DNA of 64,000 bases from an uncultured Acetatifactor sp. (GTDB lineage Bacteria; Bacillota; Clostridia; Lachnospirales; Lachnospiraceae): NCBI GenBank assembly GCA_910578995.1, contig CAJTSY010000002.1, positions 60,045-124,044 of the forward strand. The letters are read 5' to 3'. The notes under the pieces were generated by a model. It was not told where the DNA came from, did no database searches, and saw nothing but the letters and a program-made list of their open reading frames with translations. The position numbers were made by a program, and so were the translations under genes. Positions within the stretch are counted from its first letter, which is position 1. Every line of letters starts with the position of its first letter. Positions 33,104-41,075 of the stretch are shown piece by piece.

Positions 33104-34444
33104 TTATTCCACATCTTGTTCCGGTTCCCCGGAGTCTGTGTATTCCACGTATTCTTCCGGTTCCCCGGAGTCTGTGTATTCCGCGTATTCTTCCTGGTTC
33201 CCGGAGTCTGCATATTCCGCGTACTCCTCCGGCTCCCCGTACTCTTCCGGTTCCTCCGCCCCGTAGTCCTCCTGTCCGCCGGTCTGCGTCAGTCCCTCTT
33301 CCTCCTCATATCCCTCTCCGCCGTAGGGTTCATAGTCCTCATAGTCGTCATACTCCCCATAGTCTTCCTCTATGTAGTCCTCATAGCGGAAGCCGGGGGC
33401 ATCCTTTGCCTGGGTTTCTGATTTGATATCTATCTTGTAGCCTGTAAGCCTGGCAGCCAGCCTGGCGTTCTGTCCTTCCTTGCCGATGGCCAGGGACAGC
33501 TGGTAATCAGGAACCACCACCTTGGCCGTCTTCTCCTCCGGATCCGCGAAAACTGCCACGATCTTGGCCGGGGACAGGGCATTCTGTATCAGGTTGCCGG
33601 GATTCTCGTCCCAGTTTACAATGTCGATCTTCTCCCCTCTCAGTTCATCCACAATGGCATTCACCCTTGCTCCGTTCATGCCCACACAAGCGCCCACCGC
33701 GTCCACATTCGGATTGTTGCTCCAGACCGCAATCTTGGTACGGCTCCCGGCCTCCCTGGCAATACTCCTGATTTCCACGGTGCCGTCCTTAATCTCCGTG
33801 ACCTCGGACTCGAACAGTCTCTTCACCAGCTCGGGATGGGTCCGGCTCACATTGATCCTGGGACCCTTGGGGGTGTTCTTCACTTCCAGAATGTATACTT
33901 TAATGCGCTCCGTAGGCCGGAAGCTCTCCCCTTTAACCTGCTCCCCCTCGTTCAGCATGGCATCCGCCTTGCCCAGGTTAATGCTTATATTTTTACCCAG
34001 ATAACGCTGCACCACGCCCGTGACAACGTCCCTCTCTTTTTCATAGTACTGGTTGTAGATAACGCTTCTCTCTTCCTCCCTTATTTTCTGGAGGATCACA
34101 TTCTTGGCGTTCTGGGTGGCGATGCGGCCGAATTCCTTTGACTTGATCTCCACATGGAGCATGTCGCCCACCTCTGCCCTGGAGGAAAGTTCCCTTGCAT
34201 CGTCCAGGGAAATCTGCAGGCAGGGATCCTCCACGTCCTCTTTCGTGGCCATGACCTCCTTCTCCGCATACACCAGAAAATCACATGTCTCCCTGTCTAT
34301 CTCCACATGCACGTTGTCCGCCTTACCAAAATGGTTCTTGCAGGCGGTCAGAAGTGAGTTCTCAATGGCTTCAAACAGGGTTTCCTTGCTGATTTCTTTT
34401 TCCCTTTCCAAAATGTCAAGCGCTTCCATTAACTCCTTATTCAT
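33104..34444 (-). CDS. nusA: Transcription termination/antitermination factor NusA
   Basis: A 446-residue protein: N-terminal RNA polymerase binding domain (MNKELMEALDILEREKEISKETLFEAI), S1 domain (about 135-200), KH1 (GACVGMNGARVNAIVDELRGEKIDIV) and KH2 (SLAIGKEGQNARLAARLTGYKIDI). After residue 350 comes an acidic, Tyr-rich tail with about three copies of a 12-residue unit (EYxEYTDSGEPE, 36-nt repeat at about 33115-33240). ATG 34444 with GGAGG at five bases is chosen. The stop codon is followed in frame by eleven more codons of the same acidic composition, as if the tail had been cut short. Confidence 0.97.
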   Translation of the reverse strand: MNKELMEALDILEREKEISKETLFEAIENSLLTACKNHFGKADNVHVEIDRETCDFLVYAEKEVMATKEDVEDPCLQISLDDARELSSRAEVGDMLHVEIKSKEFGRIATQNAKNVILQKIREEERSVIYNQYYEKERDVVTGVVQRYLGKNISINLGKADAMLNEGEQVKGESFRPTERIKVYILEVKNTPKGPRINVSRTHPELVKRLFESEVTEIKDGTVEIRSIAREAGSRTKIAVWSNNPNVDAVGACVGMNGARVNAIVDELRGEKIDIVNWDENPGNLIQNALSPAKIVAVFADPEEKTAKVVVPDYQLSLAIGKEGQNARLAARLTGYKIDIKSETQAKDAPGFRYEDYIEEDYGEYDDYEDYEPYGGEGYEEEEGLTQTGGQEDYGAEEPEEYGEPEEYAEYADSGNQEEYAEYTDSGEPEEYVEYTDSGEPEQDVE

Positions 34445-34504
34445 CATTTCCTCCATTCCGGCTGTTAGCCAAATCCCCTCTGTCCGGGTATTCTGGGTTA
34501 AAGG

Positions 34505-34969
34505 TTAAAAATCCACCGCCAGGCGAATCACCGCTGTGTCCGCACGTTTAAAAGTCCTGGCAGTGTCTCCGTCCTGTATGGTAACACACTCCGCGTCAAA
34601 ACTTTCCAATACGCCTGAAAACTCCCTGCATTTTTCCACTGGCCGGAAAAGCCGTATCTCCACCTTCTCCCCCAGGGCAGCCTGCAGATGCTTCTCCTTC
34701 TTCAGGGTGCGGCCCAGTCCCGGACTGCTGACTTCCAGAATATAGGCATCCGGAATAAAATCCTCCCTGTCCAGTTCATCGGACAGGCGGCGGCTGACAT
34801 TCTCACAGTCCTGAATGTTCACGCCCTCCGGCTTGTCAATGTAAACGCGAAGGAAAAAATCCCCTGCCTCCTTCACATACTCCACATCATAGACGGACAC
34901 GCCGTTTGCTTCTGCAATGGATCCCAACAGCTTTTCTGTTTTCGCTTCATATTCTTCCCTACGGGACAT
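34505..34969 (-). CDS. rimP: Ribosome maturation factor RimP
   Basis: A 154-residue protein: VYDVEYVKEAGDFFLRVYIDKPEGVNIQDCENVSRRLSDELD and YILEVSSPGLGRTLKKEKHL, both typical of RimP, which acts in 30S assembly. ATG 34969 follows GGGAGG at six bases. A TTG at 35035 in frame would extend it by 22 codons, but these lack similarity and overlap a leader hairpin. First gene of the rimP-ribF operon, 60 bp upstream of nusA. Confidence 0.95.
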   Translation of the reverse strand: MSRREEYEAKTEKLLGSIAEANGVSVYDVEYVKEAGDFFLRVYIDKPEGVNIQDCENVSRRLSDELDREDFIPDAYILEVSSPGLGRTLKKEKHLQAALGEKVEIRLFRPVEKCREFSGVLESFDAECVTIQDGDTARTFKRADTAVIRLAVDF

Positions 34970-35037
34970 TTTCTGCCTCCCTGTCCATTTCACACGGAAC
35001 TCATTTCCATAATCGGAAAATTCTTCTACATACAATT

Positions 35038-35061
35038 GAGAGTGGCCCGCAAGCCACTCTC
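35038..35061 (-). promoter_or_regulatory. Leader hairpin of the rimP-nusA operon
   Basis: A perfect 9-bp stem (GAGAGTGGC with GCCACTCTC, six-base loop) in the transcript leader, 68 bases before the rimP start. No U-run follows, so it is not a simple terminator. It includes part of an AAAGGAG sequence that could serve an upstream start. Confidence 0.5.
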
Positions 35062-35093
35062 CTTTCTAAACCGTAATCATCATAACAATGAAT

Positions 35094-35122
35094 AGTATAG
35101 ACCCAAATATAGGAAATGTCAA
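35094..35122 (-). promoter_or_regulatory. Promoter of the rimP-nusA-infB-ribF operon
   Basis: Minus strand TTGACA (35117-35122, perfect), 17 bases, TATACT (35094-35099). Confidence 0.75.
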
Positions 35123-35173
35123 TAGTTTAATAACAATTTTCTGGCAAACTACAAATCCTTCGTCCTGTTTCAT

Positions 35174-36550
35174 TCAGACCGCCCTGTCCTTCCATTTCCC
35201 GCGCTTGTAAAAGAAAAAAGTGATCAGCGCGCCCAGCAGCCAGGATACCAGCAGAGAAATAAAAATACACTCCTGCCTTCCCACAGGATATTCCGGCGAC
35301 CTGGTAAGGAATGCAATCCCGTAGGCAATCGGCACCCGGATCAGAATGGTGGTTGCGATGGATATCCACATAGGCGTCATGGTGTCCCCTGCTCCCCGCA
35401 TGACCCCCGAAAGGCTCTGCGTCACCGCCATGGCGATGTAGCCCACAGCCAGGATCCCCATCATGTTCCTGCTCAGTTCCACCAGTTCCGGAGTCTTTGT
35501 AAAGATCCCCATAAGGGTTCTTCCAAAGATAAGAATCAGTCCCGTAAGCACCGTGGATACCGCCATGGCAATGGCCGTTCCCTGTTTTGCCCCCTGTTCC
35601 ACCCTGTCATAGGACTTCGCCCCCACGTTTTGTCCTGCATAGGTGGTCATTGCCGTTCCGAAAGAGAAATTAGGCATCATGGCAAATCCGTCCACACGCA
35701 TGATAATCACATTGGCAGCTATGAACATTTCCCCAAAGCTGTTGGTCAGGGACTGGACCACGATCATGGCCATGGACAGTATCGCCTGTGTAATACCGGA
35801 GGGAAGGCCCAGCTGAATGATTTTCATGGTATGCCTCCGCTGCAGTTTCAGGTAACAGGGCTGTAAATCAAACAATTCCTTCAGCCGAACCAGACGGAGC
35901 AGGCACAGCAGGGCGGAAATCACCTGGGCTATGACAGTGGCCAGGGCCACACCGTTGACTCCCATGCCCAGCTTTGCCACAAACAGCAGGTCCAGCACAA
36001 TGTTTACCACCGTGGACACCAGCAGATAAACCAGGGCCGACATGGAATCCCCAAGCCCCCTCAGCACTCCGCTTAAGATATTATAAAAGGCCATTCCGCC
36101 GGAGCCGATAAAAAGGATCAGAAGGTATGTATGGCACCAGCCGATAATGGACTCCGGCGTATTCAGCAGCTCAAGAAGCGGCCTTGCCACCAGGGATGCC
36201 GCTACCATCACAAAAAGCGAGGCAAGAGCCGTCAGCGTAATGCAGTTCCCGATGGTGACGGACAGCTCCTCCCTCTCCCTTGCCCCAAAGTACTGGGACA
36301 CCATGATGCCTGCGCCTACACTGATTCCCACGAACAGCACAATGAGAAGGTTCAGGATGGGACCTGCGCTGCCTACCGCCGCCAGGGCGTTGTCCCCCAC
36401 ATAGTTTCCCACCACCACGCTGTCCACCGTATTATAGAGCTGCTGGGCTATATTCCCCACCAGCATCGGAACGGTAAACAGCACGATCTTCTGCCATGGA
36501 GCCCCCTCCGTCATATCCACCGGTTCAAAAAATTTCTTAAAAATTCCCAT
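35174..36550 (-). CDS. MATE-family efflux transporter
   Basis: A 458-residue polytopic protein of the MATE family: FTVPMLVGNIAQQLYNTVDSVVVGNYVGDNALAAVG, FNILSGVLRGLGDSMSA-like element near residue 155, a second half opening LGLPSGITQAILSMAMIVVQ, and SGVMRGAGDTMTPMW. Twelve helices in two halves. It exports cationic drugs or metabolites against H+ or Na+. AGGAGG precedes the ATG. It has its own promoter and a 120-base leader in which I recognise no riboswitch class. Confidence 0.92.
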   Translation of the reverse strand: MGIFKKFFEPVDMTEGAPWQKIVLFTVPMLVGNIAQQLYNTVDSVVVGNYVGDNALAAVGSAGPILNLLIVLFVGISVGAGIMVSQYFGAREREELSVTIGNCITLTALASLFVMVAASLVARPLLELLNTPESIIGWCHTYLLILFIGSGGMAFYNILSGVLRGLGDSMSALVYLLVSTVVNIVLDLLFVAKLGMGVNGVALATVIAQVISALLCLLRLVRLKELFDLQPCYLKLQRRHTMKIIQLGLPSGITQAILSMAMIVVQSLTNSFGEMFIAANVIIMRVDGFAMMPNFSFGTAMTTYAGQNVGAKSYDRVEQGAKQGTAIAMAVSTVLTGLILIFGRTLMGIFTKTPELVELSRNMMGILAVGYIAMAVTQSLSGVMRGAGDTMTPMWISIATTILIRVPIAYGIAFLTRSPEYPVGRQECIFISLLVSWLLGALITFFFYKRGKWKDRAV

Positions 36551-36669
36551 ATGTTACCATCCTCCTGACAGATTCTCAGGTACAGTTAACTTCCGTCACT
36601 GCCCTGCTTTTTCCTTCCCCATATGGCCGGAACACCGGGCTGCATGACCTGCCCGCCATGTTCCTATCC

Positions 36670-36698
36670 ATGATATCTTCTTTGGGAATGTCTGTCAA
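36670..36698 (-). promoter_or_regulatory. Predicted promoter of the MATE gene
   Basis: Minus strand TTGACA (36693-36698, perfect), 17 bases, TATCAT (36670-36675). Confidence 0.65.
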
Positions 36699-36762
36699 GG
36701 AATACTTGCAACAGTCCGGGACGGTTCGGATAGGCCTCCACGAAAAACGGCGCTTTCCCTGC

Positions 36763-36921
36763 TCAGGTTAAAACCATACGTCCATCCTTTACCATATAAA
36801 TCCTGTCCGCTATCCCGTCATAGCGGTTGTTATGGCTGATCACCAGCAGCTGCATGATGATCCATTCTATTACGCCGGTAAACGAGATTTTGATGGCGGC
36901 GGTCTGAGATAATTTTTTCAT
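36763..36921 (-). pseudogene. Internally deleted ABC transporter ATP-binding gene (52 codons left)
   Basis: A 52-codon frame with AGGAG before its ATG. Residues about 24-52 (LLVISHNNRYDGIADRIYMVKDGR) are the H-loop region and final strand of an ABC ATPase. The first 22 residues (MKKLSQTAAIKISFTGVIEW) look like the N-terminus of a transporter subunit. Walker A, signature and Walker B are all absent, so a large in-frame deletion has joined a start to an end. The start overlaps the stop of the preceding frame (ATGA), preserving an operon-like link. Confidence 0.6.
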
Positions 36922-37157
36922 GAATCTGTCTCCTGTACTTGCTGATATTCTGCCTCATTATACAGTTTCAATATATATTCGTCATCCGAGACTTTCCCAC
37001 TGTTCCCCTGACGGCTCATCCCTCCAAGGGTTTTCAGGACTCTGTCAAGGTACACGACGGCCTTTACGAAGCAGATGCAACTCATCCTTATACCCCGGAC
37101 AGCCTCATACAGGATTTGCGTGTGGAACAGAAGGTCAACCAACAGATACTCTGTCAT
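36918..37157 (-). other. Short reading frame in a remnant region, unrecognised
   Basis: A frame of up to 79 codons whose end (KVSDDEYILKLYNEAEYQQVQETDS) overlaps the start of the ABC remnant by 4 bp. No ribosome site fits the longest version, and a shorter start (MSRQGNSGKV) also lacks one. I recognise no family. It may be the tail of a gene that was in an operon with the transporter, fused to unrelated sequence by the same deletion. Confidence 0.3.
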
Positions 37158-37287
37158 GGACTGTGCAGTAAGTCCGCACAGCCGGTATCAACGGCCCGCA
37201 AACATCGCTTCCGCCAGAATCTTCTTCATCCCGTTTTTGAACTTCATTACCATAACACATATCTCCTTTGTCATTTCTACAGAACAT
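37135..37287 (-). other. Overlapping short reading frames with good ribosome sites, unrecognised
   Basis: On the minus strand ATG 37287 follows GGGAGG at seven bases and opens a 50-codon Cys-containing frame (MFCRNDKGDMCYGNEV...). In another frame an ATG near 37255 follows AAGGAG at eight to nine bases and opens a 21-codon basic frame (MVMKFKNGMKKILAEAMFAG). Either could be a microprotein or peptide precursor left next to the deleted ABC transporter; I recognise neither. The surrounding 36551-37508 has no intact larger gene besides those listed. Confidence 0.3.
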
Positions 37288-37447
37288 ATCATTACCTCCC
37301 TGCCCTGTGTTTTTGATTATAACACTGAAATGCACCAGGAAAAATATAATAATTGGAATTTTAAATGTTTCCATTTAGGTTGATTCCGAAACCATCCAAT
37401 GCCAAAAGTCGAAATTCATCGAAACTTTGAAAATCCTGAAAAAAGCA

Positions 37448-37476
37448 ATGACAATTCCACCCGTTTATGATATGAT
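37448..37476 (+). promoter_or_regulatory. Predicted promoter of the coiled-coil gene
   Basis: ATGACA (37448-37453), 17 bases, TATGAT (37471-37476), each one base from consensus. Confidence 0.6.
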
Positions 37477-37508
37477 GGACACAGTCTTTGAAAGGAGGGT
37501 ATCTCACT

Positions 37509-37871
37509 ATGGCTTTAACAAATGACGATCTGTTGGCAATCTCACAATTATTAGACGTAAAATTGAAAGCAGAAATACAGCCGATAAAAAATGAAATACA
37601 ATCTGTCAGAAATGAACTACAGACTGTTAAAGCCGAACTGCAGGGCGAAATACAGTCCGTTAAAGCCGAACTGCAGGGCGAAATACATCAGATAAAACTG
37701 TTCCAGGAAACTATAATCATGCCGCAGCTGAACACAATTCAGTCCTGCTACACCTCAACCTACAACAGATACAAGGATTCTGTAGAAGGGTATGAAAGAC
37801 TCCAGGCTGACAATGAAATCATGAAGCAGATTATCATGGAACATAGCGAACAGCTTCAAAAGCTGGCATAA
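37509..37871 (+). CDS. Small coiled-coil protein with 11-residue repeats
   Basis: A 120-residue soluble protein. After MALTNDDLLAISQLLDVKL comes a highly charged coiled coil (about 20-65) with two nearly identical 11-residue units (VKAELQGEIQS), encoded by a 33-nt tandem repeat, and related degenerate units before them. The C-terminal half is also helical (YERLQADNEIMKQIIMEHSEQLQKLA). ATG 37509 with AAAGGAGG ten bases upstream. Similar small coiled-coil proteins of unknown function occur in Lachnospiraceae. It is monocistronic with its own promoter and terminator. Codon use is more A/T-rich than in its neighbours. Confidence 0.75.
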   Translation: MALTNDDLLAISQLLDVKLKAEIQPIKNEIQSVRNELQTVKAELQGEIQSVKAELQGEIHQIKLFQETIIMPQLNTIQSCYTSTYNRYKDSVEGYERLQADNEIMKQIIMEHSEQLQKLA

Positions 37872-37877
37872 ACACCG

Positions 37878-37934
37878 GAAAACCGCACCCGTGGTCTCAG
37901 GAATTTATATTCCTAACCATCGGATGCGGTTTTC
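37878..37934. terminator. Terminator between the coiled-coil gene and the phosphopantetheinyl transferase
   Basis: GAAAACCGCA pairs with TGCGGTTTTC around an inner AGGAAT/ATTCCT hairpin, followed by T-rich sequence; the flanking A-run makes it usable in both directions. Confidence 0.75.
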
Positions 37935-37975
37935 TCCAAAAACACCATTGCTTTATCTATGCCACATGTTTCCTG

Positions 37976-39010
37976 TCAGCTGTACCTGCACACTGCGATG
38001 CTGTACCCTTCCAAGCCCCCGTACTCTTCCCAGGACAACGTTTTAGGAGGACAGTGTCCTTCAGGCCCTGGCACATTCTTTCCATGGCGGTCTGTGACTT
38101 CAGACCAGGATACGTCTCCATCCTCCCATGGCAGCATGTCCATATTCAGCACGCCCGCCACACCCTTCCCTGTCAGCTTTCCATAGGCTTCCTTCCTGGC
38201 CCACAGCCGGAAAAACAGCTTTTCCCGCTCCTCTCCCGCCTGTTCCAATGCGGCACACTCTCTTTCCGAAAAAAATCTGCCGACAAACCTGCCCGGATAA
38301 TCGTTTTTTTCCCTGTAATCCCCCTCCCCCTGCCCATAAAAATTCCGTCCTTCCCGGGCAGAAGGTTTCCCATGTCCCCCCGAACAATGCTGCTGGATGT
38401 CCGCCCCGATTTCCTCCGTGGCAATGACACACAGGACGTACTCCCCGGAATGTGACAGATTAAAAAAGAAAGGCAGGTTCCTAAAGCCGGGCTTCCCCCC
38501 CTTCCCATATGTGTAGGTAAGAAGCAGCGGCGGCTTGTCCTGCAAAGCCTCCAGCAACTGTCCGACAGCATACTGCCTCATGGAAAAGTTTTTCTCCAAA
38601 GCCACGGCAGCCACACGGCCCGGTTCCGCGTCTCCCGCTTTTCCTTCAGATGCCGCCTCTGCAAACCTGCCTCGTCCGCACTCACATTCGGGTGTCCCCG
38701 TCTCACCATTCGGCCCATGTCCCGAGGCTCCCACGCTACAGCACGGCAGCCCGTCCTTCGCATGCCCCCGCACTCCCACGCCACAGCACGGCAGCCTGTC
38801 CTTCCCCGCATCCGCTGCGGCCTCCCTCACCGCGAGCTGCAGCAGCAGTCCTGCTCCGAGACTGGCGGCACGCGCCCTGCCGGGTCTCATGCGTGCCGCC
38901 TTTTCCCTGCGCTCCCCGTCCACATACAGAAAAGCCCTCTCCATGAGGGCTTCTCCATTTTCCGTATCCATAAATTCTTTTATACACAGAAGATACTTTA
39001 CAAGATACAT
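37976..39010 (-). CDS. 4'-phosphopantetheinyl transferase (Sfp type) with a Cys-Gly-rich insertion
   Basis: A 344-residue protein. The catalytic motifs are all in the C-terminal two thirds: FFNLSHSGEYVLCVI, EEIGADIQ, RFFSERECAAL and FFRLWARKEAYGKLTGKG. It transfers 4'-phosphopantetheine from CoA to carrier proteins. Sfp-type enzymes are usually about 220-240 residues; here about 70 residues (about 65-135) are inserted, including two copies of a 15-residue unit (KDxLPCC.VG..GH, 45-nt DNA repeat near 38715-38805). The ATG follows GGAG and lies 3 bp after aspS, so the two are cotranscribed. No carrier-protein synthase is in the window. Confidence 0.85.
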   Translation of the reverse strand: MYLVKYLLCIKEFMDTENGEALMERAFLYVDGERREKAARMRPGRARAASLGAGLLLQLAVREAAADAGKDRLPCCGVGVRGHAKDGLPCCSVGASGHGPNGETGTPECECGRGRFAEAASEGKAGDAEPGRVAAVALEKNFSMRQYAVGQLLEALQDKPPLLLTYTYGKGGKPGFRNLPFFFNLSHSGEYVLCVIATEEIGADIQQHCSGGHGKPSAREGRNFYGQGEGDYREKNDYPGRFVGRFFSERECAALEQAGEEREKLFFRLWARKEAYGKLTGKGVAGVLNMDMLPWEDGDVSWSEVTDRHGKNVPGPEGHCPPKTLSWEEYGGLEGYSIAVCRYS

Positions 39011-39013
39011 CGC

Positions 39014-40795
39014 CTACTCCGTCACCTGCAGGTGCAGCTCCTCCAACTGCTTTTTGTCCACCGTACCAGGCGCCTCTGACATCAGGCAGGAAGCGTCCTT
39101 GATCTTGGGGAACGCAATTACATCGCGTATATTATCTGTCTGAGCCAACTGCATCACAAAACGTTCCAGTCCGATGGCAAGCCCTGCGTGGGGCGGAACC
39201 CCGTAGGTAAAGGCATCCATCAGGAACCCGAACTGCTCATGGGCTTTCTCCCTGGTGAAGCCCAGGGCCTCAAACATCCTCTCCTGCACATCGCTCTGGA
39301 AAATCCTGACGCTGCCGCCGCCAAGCTCCATACCGTTGACTACAATATCGTAAGCCTTCGCCCGTACCTTCCCCGGGTCAGACTCCAAAATTACCAAATC
39401 CTCCTCCATGGGCATGGTGAAGGGATGGTGCATGGCCACATACCGCTCCTCCTCGTCGCTCCACTCAAACTGGGGGAATTCGGTCACCCAGAGGAAATGA
39501 TACTGATCTGCATCCAACAGTCCCAGCTGCTTAGCCAGTTCCACCCGCAGCGCCCCCAGGACGGACCACACCAGTTTTAACTTATCCGCCGCAAAGAGAA
39601 GCAGGTCGCCCGGCTCTCCTGCCATGGCCGCCACCAGATTCTTCAGTTCCTCCTCCGTCATAAACTTGGCAAAAGAGGATTTATAGCTTCCGTCAGGCAA
39701 CACGGCCAGGTAAGCCAGCCCCTTTACGCCGTAGCCCTTGGCGAACTCCACCAACGCATCGATCTTCTTCCGGGGCATTTCCGCCTGGCCCTTCACATTG
39801 ATGCCGCGCACACTTCCTCCTGCCTCCAGCGCGGAAGTAAACACACCGAAGCCGCAGCCCTTCACCGTCTCCGACACATCCGTAAGCTCCATGCCGAAAC
39901 GGGTATCCGGCTTGTCGGAGCCAAAACGGTTCATGGCCTCGTCCCAGGTCATCCGCTTCAGGGGCAGGGGTACCTCCAGACCCACCGTCTCCTTGCACAC
40001 CCTGGCCACCATCCGCTCGGTGACATCCATCACATCCTCCTGATCTACGAAAGACATCTCCAGGTCGATCTGGGTAAACTCCGGCTGCCTGTCCGCCCGC
40101 AGGTCTTCATCCCTGAAGCACCTGGCAATCTGGAAATATCTGTCATACCCCGAACACATCAGCAGCTGTTTAAAGATCTGAGGGGACTGGGGCAGCGCGT
40201 AAAAGCAGCCCTGGTGAATCCGGCTGGGTACCAGATAATCCCTTGCCCCTTCCGGGGTGGACTTGTTCAGGATCGGGGTCTCCACCTCCAGAAAGCCCTC
40301 CTCGTCCAGGAAGGCATGGACTGCCGCTGTCATTTTGCTGCGCAGCATCAGATTCCTCTGGAGATCCGGCCTGCGCAAATCCAGGTAACGGTATTTCAAA
40401 CGGAGCTCTTCTTTTGTACGTGAATTCTCCTCGATGGGGAAGGGCGGCGTCTCCGCCTCCGATAAAATCCGCACTTCTTTCGCCCGGACTTCGATCTCCC
40501 CTGTGGCCAGGTTCTCATTCACCGCCCCGGCCCGCTTCTCTACCCTGCCGGTCACAGCTGCCACGAATTCGCTGCGCAGCTTCTCTGCCTTGGCAAAGTT
40601 CTCTGTACCGCAGTCCGCCTCCTCAAAGATCACCTGCAGAATGCCTGCCCTATCCCGCAGATCCACGAAAATGATGCCGCCCTTGTTGCGCTGCTTCTGC
40701 ACCCAGCCCATGACGGTGACCTGTTCCCCGATATTTGCTGCGGTCAGTTCCCCGCAGCGGTGTGTCCTTTTCAATCCTTTCATTGACTCTGCCAT
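39014..40795 (-). CDS. aspS: Aspartate-tRNA ligase
   Basis: A 593-residue class II synthetase: an OB anticodon-binding domain (VTVMGWVQKQRNKGGIIFVDLRDRAGILQV), motif 2 (FRDEDLRADRQPEFTQIDLE), the bacterial insertion domain (about 290-420) and motif 3 (GLAIGLERFVMQLAQTDNIRDVIAFPK). ATG 40795 follows CGAGG. hisS lies upstream in the same direction, the usual hisS-aspS order in Firmicutes, with a 58-codon frame between them. A phosphopantetheinyl transferase follows directly. Confidence 0.97.
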   Translation of the reverse strand: MAESMKGLKRTHRCGELTAANIGEQVTVMGWVQKQRNKGGIIFVDLRDRAGILQVIFEEADCGTENFAKAEKLRSEFVAAVTGRVEKRAGAVNENLATGEIEVRAKEVRILSEAETPPFPIEENSRTKEELRLKYRYLDLRRPDLQRNLMLRSKMTAAVHAFLDEEGFLEVETPILNKSTPEGARDYLVPSRIHQGCFYALPQSPQIFKQLLMCSGYDRYFQIARCFRDEDLRADRQPEFTQIDLEMSFVDQEDVMDVTERMVARVCKETVGLEVPLPLKRMTWDEAMNRFGSDKPDTRFGMELTDVSETVKGCGFGVFTSALEAGGSVRGINVKGQAEMPRKKIDALVEFAKGYGVKGLAYLAVLPDGSYKSSFAKFMTEEELKNLVAAMAGEPGDLLLFAADKLKLVWSVLGALRVELAKQLGLLDADQYHFLWVTEFPQFEWSDEEERYVAMHHPFTMPMEEDLVILESDPGKVRAKAYDIVVNGMELGGGSVRIFQSDVQERMFEALGFTREKAHEQFGFLMDAFTYGVPPHAGLAIGLERFVMQLAQTDNIRDVIAFPKIKDASCLMSEAPGTVDKKQLEELHLQVTE

Positions 40796-40855
40796 TTGAT
40801 TTCCTCGATTTCTGCCCTTTTGCCATAGAGCGTTTTCCATTTTATCTCGTATTCT

Positions 40856-41032
40856 TTATTTGCTCTGCTCTGATATTCCATCAAATACTCTGGTTTCTTT
40901 CACCCAATGGAATGCCTGAACCTGCTTATAACCACCATTGGGGAGACAATTCACCAATCGTGACGGTTTTCCTGTTTCAAAACCAAGCAGCACTTCTATT
41001 CCTTCCATATCTGTTCCATGTATTTTCTCCAT
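40856..41032 (-). CDS. Possible small gene between hisS and aspS, unrecognised
   Basis: A 58-codon frame: MEKIHGTDMEGIEVLLGFETGKPSRLVNCLPNG and ending KQVQAFHWVKETRVFDGISEQSK. It starts 43 bp after the hisS stop and ends 60 bp before aspS. No clear Shine-Dalgarno sequence precedes the ATG; an ATT start 16 codons earlier is conceivable. The amino-acid make-up looks protein-like, but I recognise no family. It may be a small gene or a fragment. Confidence 0.35.
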   Translation of the reverse strand: MEKIHGTDMEGIEVLLGFETGKPSRLVNCLPNGGYKQVQAFHWVKETRVFDGISEQSK

Positions 41033-41075
41033 TTTTCCAGTAAACCCAAATCCCTGTATGATCCAAACGTTTCCC

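Noticed and set aside
33007..33213. Short minus-strand frame rich in Asn, Thr and Arg repeats
   Set aside because: It is the nusA repeat tail read in another frame.
36551..36670. Riboswitch in the MATE gene leader
   Set aside because: The 120-base leader shows no guanidine, preQ1 or other class I can recognise, and no terminator hairpin.
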